Of a DNA stretch of 39,590 bases, positions 1 through 11,100 are shown one piece after another. Origin of the DNA: an uncultured Prevotellaceae bacterium (GTDB taxonomy: Bacteria; Bacteroidota; Bacteroidia; Bacteroidales; Bacteroidaceae); the NCBI GenBank assembly GCA_902779455.1, contig CACZBS010000032.1:1-39590 (forward strand). Reading direction: 5' to 3'. The stretch's first letter is position 1. Each line of letters begins with the position of its first letter. The notes below the pieces were generated by a model, which saw only the letters and a list, made by a program, of their open reading frames with translations, did no database searches and was not told where the DNA came from. The translations under genes were made by a program, and so were the position numbers.

Positions 1-80
1 TAATATTAAGGTATAGACGTATGAAAAGAAACAATATAAGTCCGAGTAATCATCTGCGCACAAATCTGTGCGTAGCCAAT

Positions 81-215
81 TCTCAAATTCTCAAATTCGG
101 GACAGAAAATAAATCCCGGATCGATTCTCAAATTCTCAAATTCGGGACAGAAAATAAATCCCGGATCGATTCTCAAATTCTCAAATTCGTGATTGAAAAG
201 ACATCCCGGATCCAA
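81..215. repeat. Three tandem copies of a 45-bp AT-rich unit
   Basis: Units at 81-125, 126-170 and 171-215. The first two are identical; the third diverges in its second half. Each begins with a doubled TCTCAAAT motif. The unit is a multiple of three, so it stays open in frame with the downstream gene and would encode the 15-residue repeat SQILKFGTENKSRID if translated from an ATG at 21. Its low GC content contrasts with the GC-rich gene that follows, which suggests it is non-coding leader DNA. Confidence 0.9.
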
Positions 216-1940
216 CGCATCATGGCTCTTGCTCTGCTCCTGACCGTGGGGCAGGGCGAGGGCTTCTCCCAGACCCTTACCCAGAACACCATCTCGACCA
301 TCGCGAAGAGCGACCCGCTCATCATCACGGGCGCCGTGGGCACCCAGAACACATACTACCACTCCTCCATCGGCAACGGCTACCGCTCGCCGTGGGGCAA
401 CTCGCTGTATGCCAACCTGAACGTGTCGGTCTACGGCATCTCGATGCCCTTCGCCTTCTACTATTCCAACAACAACACGTCGTGGAGCTTCCCCCACTTC
501 TCGTTCCACATCGACCCGACGTACAAGAACTGGCGGGGCCACTTCGGCCGCTCCAACATGGGCATGCACACCTACCTGATGAACATGTCGTTCAACGGCG
601 TCGGACTGGAGTATAACTCCTCCAAGCTGCGCTTTGGCGCCTTCTACGGTGAGCTCCGCAACGCCATCAACGACGACCCCGAGGACCCCGCCGCACGCCG
701 CCCGCAGTATTCGCGGCTGGGCTGGGGCCTGAAGGCCGGCTACGGCTCGGGCCGCAACTACCTCGACCTGTTCTTCCTGCGGGCCTACGACAAGGTCTCG
801 TCCATCGACGCCCGCTGGCAGGACCAGGTGCAGCCGCAGGACAACGTCGCCGTGGCCGTCAAGGGCGGCCTGGGCGTGACCAAGTGGCTGACGCTCCGTG
901 GCAACCTGGCCTGGAGCGCCTTCTCCAGTGACAAGCGCGCGCAGCGCGTCCACACCGACCAGCTCGACCGCTGGGACAAGGTGTTCGACGCCCGCTACAC
1001 GTCGCTGATGCGCATCGCCGGCGACATCTCCGGCACCTTCAACCTGAAAATCCTCAATGCCACCGTGTTCTACCGCATGGTGCAGCCCGACTATACCACG
1101 CTGGGCCTCTACTATACCTCCAACAACTACCAGTCGCTGGGCATCAATGCCTCGACGACGCTCTTCAAGAAAGTCAGCCTCTCGGCCTCGTTCAGCGGCC
1201 AGGAGGACAACATCACGCGCCGCCAGCTCTACACCACCCGCGGCTTCGTCTACAACGCCACGGCCTCGGCCTCGCTGGCCGAGAACCTCACGCTGTCGGC
1301 CGGCTACAGCGGCTACCGCCAGCTGCAAAGCGACTGCAAGGCGCATGTCAACGACACCACGCGCGTCAACCGCATCATGCACTCCCTCTACCTGACGCCC
1401 AACTACACCATCGACGGCGAGCGGACCGAGAACGCCTTCTCGCTCTCGCTCAGCTTCACCAAGAACGAGGACCTCAACCCCTTCGCCACGGGCGTCTCGG
1501 ACGTGACGACGCTCTCGGCCGGACTGAGCCACTCGCTAACCGTCAAGCCCTGGGAGATGTCGTTCTCCACGGCGCTGTCACACCAGCAGTCGAAGGGCTA
1601 CCAGACGCGCTACACCTCAGACATCCTCTCGTTCTCCACCGGCCGCTCCTTCCTCAAGGAGAAGAACCTGCACGCCTCGGCGACCGTCTCGCTCTGCTAT
1701 AACGACATCCAGGGACAGCAGCGCAACCTCTCCGTCGGCGCCGACCTCTCGGCCGGATATACCCTGGCCAAGGTGCACCAGTTCTCCTTCTCGGCCGGCT
1801 TCAACAAATACTCCGACACCAACATCTCAGCCGACATGGCCTCGATGGGCACCACCGAGATACAGCTGTCGCTGGGATACAACTATACGTTCTCGCTGCT
1901 ACACCTGAAGAGGAAAAGTGAAGGGAAAAGTGAAAAATGA
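189..1940 (+). CDS. Outer-membrane beta-barrel protein of unknown function
   Basis: I see alternating hydrophobic/polar strands rich in Tyr, Ser, Asn and Gly along the whole length, ending in a typical last strand (LSLGYNYTF) followed by a short charged tail. This is what integral outer-membrane barrels look like, but no named family is recognised. The frame is open from an ATG at 21, but that would put 67 hydrophilic, repeat-encoded residues ahead of the hydrophobic segment. I prefer the GTG at 189, which gives a basic n-region, a core (MALALLLTV) and cleavage after GFS; the ATG at 222 is the other choice. The tail lies in AT-rich DNA (GTGAAAAATG repeats), as if the original stop had been lost. 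It lies 258 bp upstream of the giant exported protein gene on the same strand and may be its outer-membrane partner (inference). Confidence 0.7.
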   Translation: MIEKTSRIQRIMALALLLTVGQGEGFSQTLTQNTISTIAKSDPLIITGAVGTQNTYYHSSIGNGYRSPWGNSLYANLNVSVYGISMPFAFYYSNNNTSWSFPHFSFHIDPTYKNWRGHFGRSNMGMHTYLMNMSFNGVGLEYNSSKLRFGAFYGELRNAINDDPEDPAARRPQYSRLGWGLKAGYGSGRNYLDLFFLRAYDKVSSIDARWQDQVQPQDNVAVAVKGGLGVTKWLTLRGNLAWSAFSSDKRAQRVHTDQLDRWDKVFDARYTSLMRIAGDISGTFNLKILNATVFYRMVQPDYTTLGLYYTSNNYQSLGINASTTLFKKVSLSASFSGQEDNITRRQLYTTRGFVYNATASASLAENLTLSAGYSGYRQLQSDCKAHVNDTTRVNRIMHSLYLTPNYTIDGERTENAFSLSLSFTKNEDLNPFATGVSDVTTLSAGLSHSLTVKPWEMSFSTALSHQQSKGYQTRYTSDILSFSTGRSFLKEKNLHASATVSLCYNDIQGQQRNLSVGADLSAGYTLAKVHQFSFSAGFNKYSDTNISADMASMGTTEIQLSLGYNYTFSLLHLKRKSEGKSEK

Positions 1941-2198
1941 AAAGTGAAAAATTTGCTGCCGCCTGAAGAAAGGTGATTCGGAAAAAAGCGGACAAAAGGC
2001 GGATGGCGATTGAAGAAGTGCCGCTTTTCGGGGCAAAAAGCACCGCTTCTCGCATCGAAAAGGACCGCTTCTCGTGCCAAAAAGCACCGCTTCGCCAAAA
2101 GCAGACGCGCAAAAAGCTGATAATCAGTGTGGTTGCGAATTCAGTTCGCAACATTCAGAAAGAACTTTACAAAATCGACCTATAAAACGAGTGACGAT
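1941..2198. other. Intergenic region with hairpin-unit array and palindrome
   Basis: It holds short GTGAAAAATG-type direct repeats just after the stop codon, an array of about 21-bp AAAGCnnnGCTT units (2015-2100), and a perfect 8-bp inverted repeat GTTGCGAA/TTCGCAAC with a 5-base loop at 2132-2152. No clear TAnnTTTG promoter was found for the giant gene downstream. Confidence 0.6.
2015..2100. repeat. Array of four about 21-bp hairpin units (locus 1 of 3)
   Basis: Four imperfect units of the form AAAAGCACCGCTTCTCG (or the variant with GGCAC in the centre), spaced about 21 bp apart with 3-5 bp between them. Each unit is a small inverted repeat, AAGC...GCTT. Similar arrays occur at 19280-19359 and 37932-38020. 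Confidence 0.8.
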
Positions 2199-5100
2199 AT
2201 GAGACGACAGGTAAGATACATCGCAACAGTGCTGCTGGCGCTCCTGCTCCAGCCGGCGGTAGTTCATGCACAGAACGAACAGGGCGACGTGACGCTCCAG
2301 GTGACCCCCGTGCAGTCGGTGCTGCCCCCGCAGGCCGGCCGCTACATCGACAACCTGGGCCGCTACTTCAGCGTGACCGTCATCAACAACACCGACGTGC
2401 AGCAGAACCTCTACTTCGGCGTGCAGATCAAGCAGCTGTTCCCCGACGACGTGCTGTGGATGTCGACCGACGTCGAGACGATGCACATCCCCCAGCGTCC
2501 CATCGTGCTCGCCCCCAACCAGCACAAAACGCTCAACACCATCGAGCTGAAGCACCTCTTCGACCATTTCGACTCGAAGGATATCTACGTGCGCGACGGC
2601 CGCTACCGCAACATCCTCGACTCGGAGTTCGGACTGCTCGACGAGGGCCAGTATGAGCTCTACCTGACGGCCTATGAGTGGGCCACCGACCTGACCACGC
2701 CCGTCGTGAAGAACAACCAGACCGACGGCATCGCCCGCTTCAACATCTGCTACGAGGCCGAGCCGCCCCGCTTCACCCTGCCCGTCCGCGAGGCCACGAC
2801 CGAGGGCCTGAGCGACCTCTCCGTCACTAAGATCGACAAGAACCAGGCCTCGATTCGCTTCGAGTGGATGGCGCCGACGCTCAACTGCAACGCCACGATG
2901 GTGCAGTTCCGCTACAACATACGCTTCGTGGAGCTCGGCTCGATGATGCCCGACGAGGCCATGCAGGAGAACACCATCACCTTCCTCGAGAAGCGCGAGC
3001 TGCTGACCAACAGCTTCACCATCCCCCAGGCCTACCTGTCGCAGATGATAGCCGACACGGCCTTCCTGGGCAAGGTCTACGCCATGCAGGTGACGGCCTA
3101 CACCCCCTATCAGAACGAGAACTCGCTCAACGTGGCACTGATCAAGAACGAGGGCAAGAGCGACATCTTCCTCTTCCAGCTCTACGACCCGACCAAGAAG
3201 CCGGAGTCCGCCATCTCAGGCAAGGGCCTCGGCACGGACGACCAGGCCGGCCCCATCTACATCTTCGAGCAGCCCACGCTGACCTCGCCGCAGTTCCCCG
3301 AGGACGCCTCGCGACTCATCTATATGGGCGACTCCATCAAGGTGGAGTGGCGCAAGGCATGGCACGTCGGCGGCAAGGGCGAGCGCCAGGACACCATCGA
3401 CTTCAAGTACAACGTGGCCCTCTACACGGGCAACTCGGCCGACTCGCGCGACGCCATCCTGAAGACCTCGAAGCCCCTCTACGAGAAGACCACCGAGGAG
3501 CTGACGGACACCATCCGCTGGGACGAGATTGCCGACAAGGTGCACCAGGGCGACTACCTGCTGCTGCGCGTCACGGCCAAGCCCACCTGCACCCCCGACT
3601 CGATCGTCGAGATGAAGAGCGACTCGGTCAACATCACCGACTTCGCACTGACCCGCCACTTCGACGAGGAATACCAGTGCGGCCACGAGAACATCCAGGT
3701 GGCCAACAAGACGACGCTCGGCGAGGTGCCCGACAAGAACCAGTCGATCAAGATCGGACGCTTCTACCTGACACTCGACGGCCCCGAGCCCGTCACCTAC
3801 GACAAGGAGAACGAGACCTACAAGGGCAAGGGATGGATCCGCTGGAGCCCCAAGGCCGACAACTACTTCAACATGAACTCGCGCGTGGCCGTGAAGTTCG
3901 ACAACCTGAAGATCAACACCGACTACGAGGTCTACGAGGGCCGCTGCGTCACCTATCCCTACAGCGACGGCAAGACCGAATACACCGACGCCCAGGCCGT
4001 CGACTCGCTCTTCTCGCTGGCCAGCCTCGACGAGATCTACGGCTCGCTCGACCTGCCCGACGAGGTGCGCAGCCTCGTCTCGAAGGGTGTCAACGAGTGG
4101 GGCGACGACGTCGAGGAAGCCACCAAGAGCCTGGCCAAGAGCTATAACCTCGGCAAATACTACAGCACCTACAAGCTGCTCGGCGCCAAGTGGGAGGACA
4201 TGCAGCACGGCGACGCCTTCGACCTCTACTTCCCCATGGAGGTGCCCGAGGAAATCTCGAAGTTCCTGCCCAAGAGCTTCAGCGTGCAGATCGGCTCCAT
4301 GCAGTTCACGCCCCAGTCGGCCCAGATGAACGTCATCGGCGAGATCGCCCTGCCCAACAGCGACGTCTTCGACGGACAGAACGTGCTCATCTTCGGCGCA
4401 CCACGCCTCTGCATCACGCCCGACAAGTTCTGGCCTGAGGAGGGCGTGCTGGCCCTGCTGAGCAACCTGCCCCTGAAGGATCCCAACACCGACTTCAAGA
4501 TGACGTTCAAGGCCCCGACCGAGCCCCTCGACCCGAGGCCCGGCGACGGCTGCTTCCTGCGCTGGGACGCCGACGGCTTCGCCGGACTGGGCATGCACAT
4601 CGCCATGACGATGCCCAACACGAAGCGCGTCGTCGACGGCCAGGCCAAGGACATCCCCGCCCTGCTCGACCTGAAGGCCACCATCGAGGGCGGCGACGAC
4701 GCCATGGACTTCATCGCCACAGGCTCGCTGACCCCGTTTGAGGCCGTCGACCTGCCCGGCTGGACCTTCCACATCGGCGAGGACATCATCTTCGACTACA
4801 ACATGAGCCGCAACGACCGGCTCATGCCCACCATCGACGAGTTCAAGAAGAGCTACGCCCAGATGAGCTACGACGAGGAGAAGAAGAAGTTCGTGGCCAA
4901 GAGCGACGACACCACCTTCGACGCCACGCTCTGCGGCGCCTACGTCAACGACGGCAACTGGGACGCCTGGCAGGGCGTCTACATCCGCAACCTCGAGGTG
5001 GAGTTCCCCAAGTTCGCCGTCTTCGGCAACGGCAAGCAGGGCACCAAGATCGGCGCCAGCAACATGCTCATCGACGCCTCAGGCATCACCTGCCGCGTCT

Positions 5101-8100
5101 TCTCCGAGAACGTCCTCGACGCCCAGACCGGCAAGTGCGGCGGATGGAAGTTCACGCTCGACAAGGCCTACGTCGACATCATCCAGAACAACTTCGACAA
5201 CTGCACCATCACAGGCGGCTTCGGCGTGCCACTGCTCGGCAAGGTGGCCCAGGACAAGGCTGCCGACGAGGCCGCGAAGAAAGACGGCGGCAAGTCGGGC
5301 TCCTCAACCGAAAAGAAGGACGACCAGCAGGAGACCGACATCGAATACTACTGCCAGATACGCCACATGACCAAGCCCGGCTACAAGGAGTACCAGGTGT
5401 GGAACAAGGCCGGCACGGAGAAGGTGACCAAGAAGCGCAAGGAGTACGACGACAACCGCCTCTCGTACGTCTTCACCACGAAGAACGCCGACAAGGCCCC
5501 GCTGGCCATGAACTTCTTCGTGGCCGACATGACCCTGCTGCCCGACCAGACCTACTTCCTCGTCGAATCGGTCGACCCCGAGAAGGAAGGCGGCAAGCAG
5601 TACACCCAGGTGGAGCTCTGCATGGCCGGCGACATCACCATCGCCGGACTCGACGGCAAGCACACCAAGGCCACCAACGCCTTCACCAAGCGCGTGGAGG
5701 CCCTCAACGCCGCGCTGCCCATGCAGCTGAAGCTGCCCGGCATACACTTTGCTAAGATGCGCCTGTCGAACGTGAAGCTGGACGACTGGAACGAAGACCT
5801 CGGCATCGACGAGTATCGCACCCACCAGACGGGCATCGACGCCCAGGAGAAATGGGAGGCTGATCACAAGAAACTCTACGAGTTCACTGAAGGCAAGGAG
5901 CTGAAACTCGGCACCGACTGCTACTTCAACTACGGCGAGTGGTCGCTGGCCTCGGCCCAGAAGAAGGTGGGCCCCTTCACCTTCGGACTCAAGAAGTTCA
6001 CACCGTCCATGCAGGGCGACAACATCAGCCTTGACGTCGAGGGTATGCTGGGACTTATGGACGGCAAGTTCGACGTCAGCGCCGGCATCAGCATCTCGGC
6101 CGCCCTGCACAAAGGCGAGAGCATCAGCGACTGGTATCTCAGCGACGGCACTGTGGATTTCAAGAGCATCGAGCTCAATGTCGACTGGGAGGTCTTCAAG
6201 TTCTACGGACGCCTGGAGCTTGATAAGAGTCAGACCGACAAAGGCTATAGCGGCAACATCGGGCTGGAGATCAAGGACCTCTTCAGCCTCAAAGTCGCCG
6301 GCGGATACTTCAACCACAAGGGCATCTCGACCGACGAGAAGAACAAGAAGATAGCCGACGCCAAGCAGCGGGCCAAGAAAGAAGACGGCAACGAAAAGTA
6401 CTACACGAAATACTACGACCCCAGCGAGGACTTCTTCTCATGGGGATACTTCCTCATCACCGTCGGCGGACAGGGCCTGCGCATCGACCCCGTCGTCATC
6501 AACCGCATCACTGGCGGATTCTACTACAACACGCAGCCCGTCATGGGCAAGAAAGACTCGAAGGGACATCCCGTCTACGATGCCAAGCCTACGGCCAAGT
6601 ACGGCACCATCGGCGTCGTCTTCGGCATCGGCATCACCACCTCGGGCGGCGAGAACACCGTGCAGGGCGACCTCGACGTGGTCGTCATCTACGACAAGAA
6701 GAACAACCGCATGACCCACTTCGAGTTCAACGGCGAGATAGAAGCCGTCGGCGGCATCATCCACTCGAAGGCCAGCCTCATCTACGAGAACAACGACGAC
6801 GACCGCTATCTCTGCCTCAACCTCACCGTCACCAGCGGCCTCGACAGCGACGCGCTGGTATCTAAACTGACCGGCATCAGCAACGAGCTGAAGGCTGTAC
6901 AGGAAGAGTTGGGACAATTCCAGTCAAATATCACTGGCGACCTCATGAAGAAGCCCAGCACCAGCGAAATGATGGGCTCGTTGAAGGAGGTAGAGAGTGA
7001 CTACAGCAACAAGACTTCAGAATCTGACAAGACTAAGAACGAGAACAAGGTCAGCGACGGAGCGAAGAAGTCGAAGGTGACAGCCGGTAAGACAGACGTC
7101 TACCTGGAACTCAAGTTCACCTACCGCGAAAAAGGCAGCAACAAATACCCGACGAAGTGGCACCTCTACCTGGGTGAGCCACAGAAGAACAAGCGCTGCA
7201 CATTCACCTATCTCGACTATAAGGACAAGCTGGGCATCCTGACGGTCAACATCGGGGCCGACGCCTACCTCTGCATCGGCAACGAGCTGCCCGGCAACGG
7301 CCAGCTGCCCGAGATACCGTCGGAGATCACCGAGTTCCTCAACGGACACAAGAACTCGGCCGTCTCCACAGGCGCCGACATGGGCAAGGTGAACAATGCC
7401 CGCTCGGAGGTCATGAAGAAGATGCTCAGCACGGCAGGTGCCGGCGGCGGCGTCATGCTCGGCGCCTCGGCATGGGGCTTCATCAACGTCGACCTCGGAC
7501 TCTTCTACGGCTACATGAAGGCACTCGCAGGCTTCGACCTGTCGCTCGTGAAATACTCGACGCCGCAGTATTGCGCCAACTACGGCGGCAATATGGGCAA
7601 GGACGGATGGTACGCCATGGGACAGCTCTACGCCTACCTGGCCGCCAAGTTCGGCCTGCACATCAAGCTCGGCAAGCTCATCGACGAGCGCATCGACCTG
7701 GTCGACGCCGGCATCGGCGGCGTCTTCAAGATGGGACTGCCCAAGCCCACGTGGTTCGAGGGTCAGGCCCGCGTGAAGGTGACCCTGCTGGGCGGACTGG
7801 TGAAGATCGACAAGGGCTTCAACTTCTCGGGCGGCACGAAGTGTGTGCCCTTCAAGGGCAACGCCCTCGACGACTTCAACCTCTTCGGCGACGTCACCGT
7901 GGCCAGCGACTCTATCCAGGAGGGCTGGGACGTGAAGAATGCCATCAGCATCAACGAGGCCAAGAACATGATGTTCACCACCTACGCCAACCTGGGTGAG
8001 CGCTACCGCCTCTACGACCCCACCACGGGAGGCGACCTGAGCGAGGAGAAGGGCTACAGCGAAGCAGAGATGAACCTCTACGCCTCGCGAACCTATATCT

Positions 8101-11100
8101 TCGACATCAACAAGGACCGCGTCTACACTGAGAACAGCAAGGCCAACATCAACGACTGTCTGGGCGCCGTGCTCTATGAGATCAATCCTGACACTGTCTT
8201 CAACTATATCAAGCTGATGCCTATGTATTATGGCCAGAGCAATGTCAAGCCGACAAGCGAAGAATACTTCCAGAATGCCTTCTTCAGGAAAGCGCTATGG
8301 AACAACCGCATCATGTCGCGCTGGATGAAAAGCGAGAAACTGGACAGCGAACAAAAGCCGATAGAGAAATATCTGGTTGACAACGACAATGCCATGCGGG
8401 CCGTGAAACAATGGGAAGGCGGATACGAAGCTCAAGGCAGCGGGAATTACTATTATAGCTATCCCAGCGTCCTTAGTAAATGTAAGGTGCCGGGCGGCGT
8501 CACCATCCGAGAGACTACCGGCCGCACCTTCCATCTCTCCATGCCGAAGCTGAAGCCCGGAAAGCTCTATATCCTGGAGCTCAACGCCCAGGCCTTCGAG
8601 GTGCTCAACGGCAAGCGCGTCTGGACCAAGATGACCGTCGAGACGGGCTACACCGGAGAACGAAAGATGCACGACGAATACGTGCGCTGGGAGCAGAAGA
8701 AGCTCGTGTTCTTCCGCACGAAGGCGAATGAAGAGACCGTCATCCCCGAGCACCTGAAGGACATCCAGCCCTACGTGGCCTTGGCCTATCCTTCGGTGGG
8801 AAAGAACCAGCTGTTCCAGAAGAGGGACGACATTGAGGAGAACAAAGCCAACATCATTGATATCCAGGAACCCATCATTGCCTTGAACGAGGACATCCGC
8901 TCGTCGTTTGCCAGCGGCACGCTGAACTGGAAGCTCAGTGGAAACTACAAGTGGACTTTCCCGGGGACCAACGTCTCACAGCAAAACTCCATAAAAACGC
9001 AGACCATCAGCAATGAGTTCAAGACTACTGGTGGCTGCCTGATCATGCACCCAAGCAAGATGTTCGACCTGTCGTCTTGCAGCGGCACCAACCTCTCTGA
9101 TGCACAATTCAACCTACGGCTTGAGCACACCTATCAGGTCTACGACCGAACCATCAAGGTGGCCAAGGACCCCAGTATAGAATACGAAAACATACAGGCA
9201 GACTTCATAGCCCAGAAAGGCGAATATGCCTTTTATACTGCACTTTATGATTTCATAACCCAAGAATTAGGAGGTACATGGCCGAATGACAGGGCTCATA
9301 CGTCAAACGATGATATTACACAAGTGTATGTTATTACTATCGCCATCGTCGCAATTTTTGGAGATTATGAGGCTTTCCAAAATAAGTTTCAGTCCTTCAT
9401 GTACGCACGATGCAATATTCCGATGGTCGAAAAGAAATTATACAAGGACACCACGGTCGTGCTGGCCAACATGTGGCTGAAGTGTGTCCCCGAGGCATCG
9501 TGGAAGGCAGGACCCAATCCGCTGAGAGACTACGAGAAACAGTTTGTCGGCGTGAAGCCTTATTTGAATCCTTCATTCACTCACTCAGGAAACATGGGCA
9601 GTTGGAACTGGGACAACGACAAGGATATCGCTTTCAACGAGAAGAAGTCTGATGGCAAACTGCTGCGACTCTCCGATCCTTGGCTCTACTTCTCCTACCT
9701 GTCGAAATGGGTGTTCATCAACGATGTCGCACTCAAACAGTATGACTTCGACGATGTCAACGTGCCGCATGCCAGCGAGTCGCTCACCTATAGCTTCAAC
9801 GGCCACGGCATATCCGGCTCAATGATTCCCGGCGCGAACTTCAGGGACAAGTCGCTCCTGTCACTACGTTGGGACATGTACAACGCATGGCTAAGCGATT
9901 GGTCCTCATTGACGTATCCGTTGCCCCTCAATGCCGACGACGACTGGGGTCTGACAGGCAACAACCAAATCTTCCCCGCGCAGCCTTACAACAAATTCTA
10001 TCGGAATCCTTCTAATAACATCACGAATCCGGAGAGTTACTCTGACATCGAGAATAACAGCTATTTAGGTGCGAAATACCTCTTGCAGCAGTTCGCGGCC
10101 CCATATTTCATCGCTCAGACACTCTGCACACAGATGTCTAAGATTGCCACTCAAGTGGAGAACATCTACGAGAAAGGCACAAAGAATGGGCTGAGTGGCA
10201 AACAGATCAATGCAAAGATGATTGACTGGCAGAATCTGCACCGCGGACAGTATCTGAAAGTGTCGAGCATGGGCCATGAAGTGCAGGTGCCCTACTATCA
10301 GTTCCCGCTCATCTACGGCGGTACGTGGAGTAGCGGTGGCCGCTCATTCGGCAAGTCGATAGGCAGCGGCCTGGATGACAAGATCTCCAAGGAGCGTAAG
10401 TCACAGGCGGCATCCTGCCTCTTCTTCGAGCGACTGAAAGGCGGCACAGCGAGCAGCTATGACAAGAACTACAAGGGAGCCTACCCGGGTGTGCTTGGCG
10501 TGGTGCCTCAGGATATTTTCAGTGCATTGAACGCTTTGGACAACGTGAAGCAATTCAGCTACTGGGCCTACCGAGTGAATGGCTACGACATGACGAACAA
10601 CGTGTATAAAGTGGTCTATGACGTTTACCAAGGTGTCACCGGCAACCATTATGCCAACTTCCAATCCGGGCTGACCGGGTATGTCGTCAACAAAGGATCC
10701 AACGTCGTCTCCACCAAAGGAAAGTTTGACAACATGTACTACGCCATCATCCAGAGCGCCATCGGCATCCCGGAGGTCTACATCAACGGCGTTCCATCCA
10801 GTGTGGCTTTCACTGAGGATACAAGCGATGCCGGGAAGAGGCAGAATGCCGCTCAGTTAGAGAAGCTGGCCAGCTGGCTTCAGGACAATGATCCCGACCT
10901 GTATGCATGCTACAAGGAGACCAACAACACGAAGAAGATCAAGATGCTTCAGCAGTGGGCGGCATCCAATGATCCCGACCTGATCTACTGGGCAGACATC
11001 AGCAAGGATCTCTGGTGGGTTATGCTATGGAATGAAGTGAACGCCTCCTACTGGAAGGCCCAAAACCAAGTGCTCAAATCTATGGGAATGCCAGCCGCGT

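Noticed and set aside
2015-2100. CRISPR-like array
   Set aside because: The units are imperfect, have only 3-5 bp between them and change orientation or centre; there are no spacers and no cas genes.
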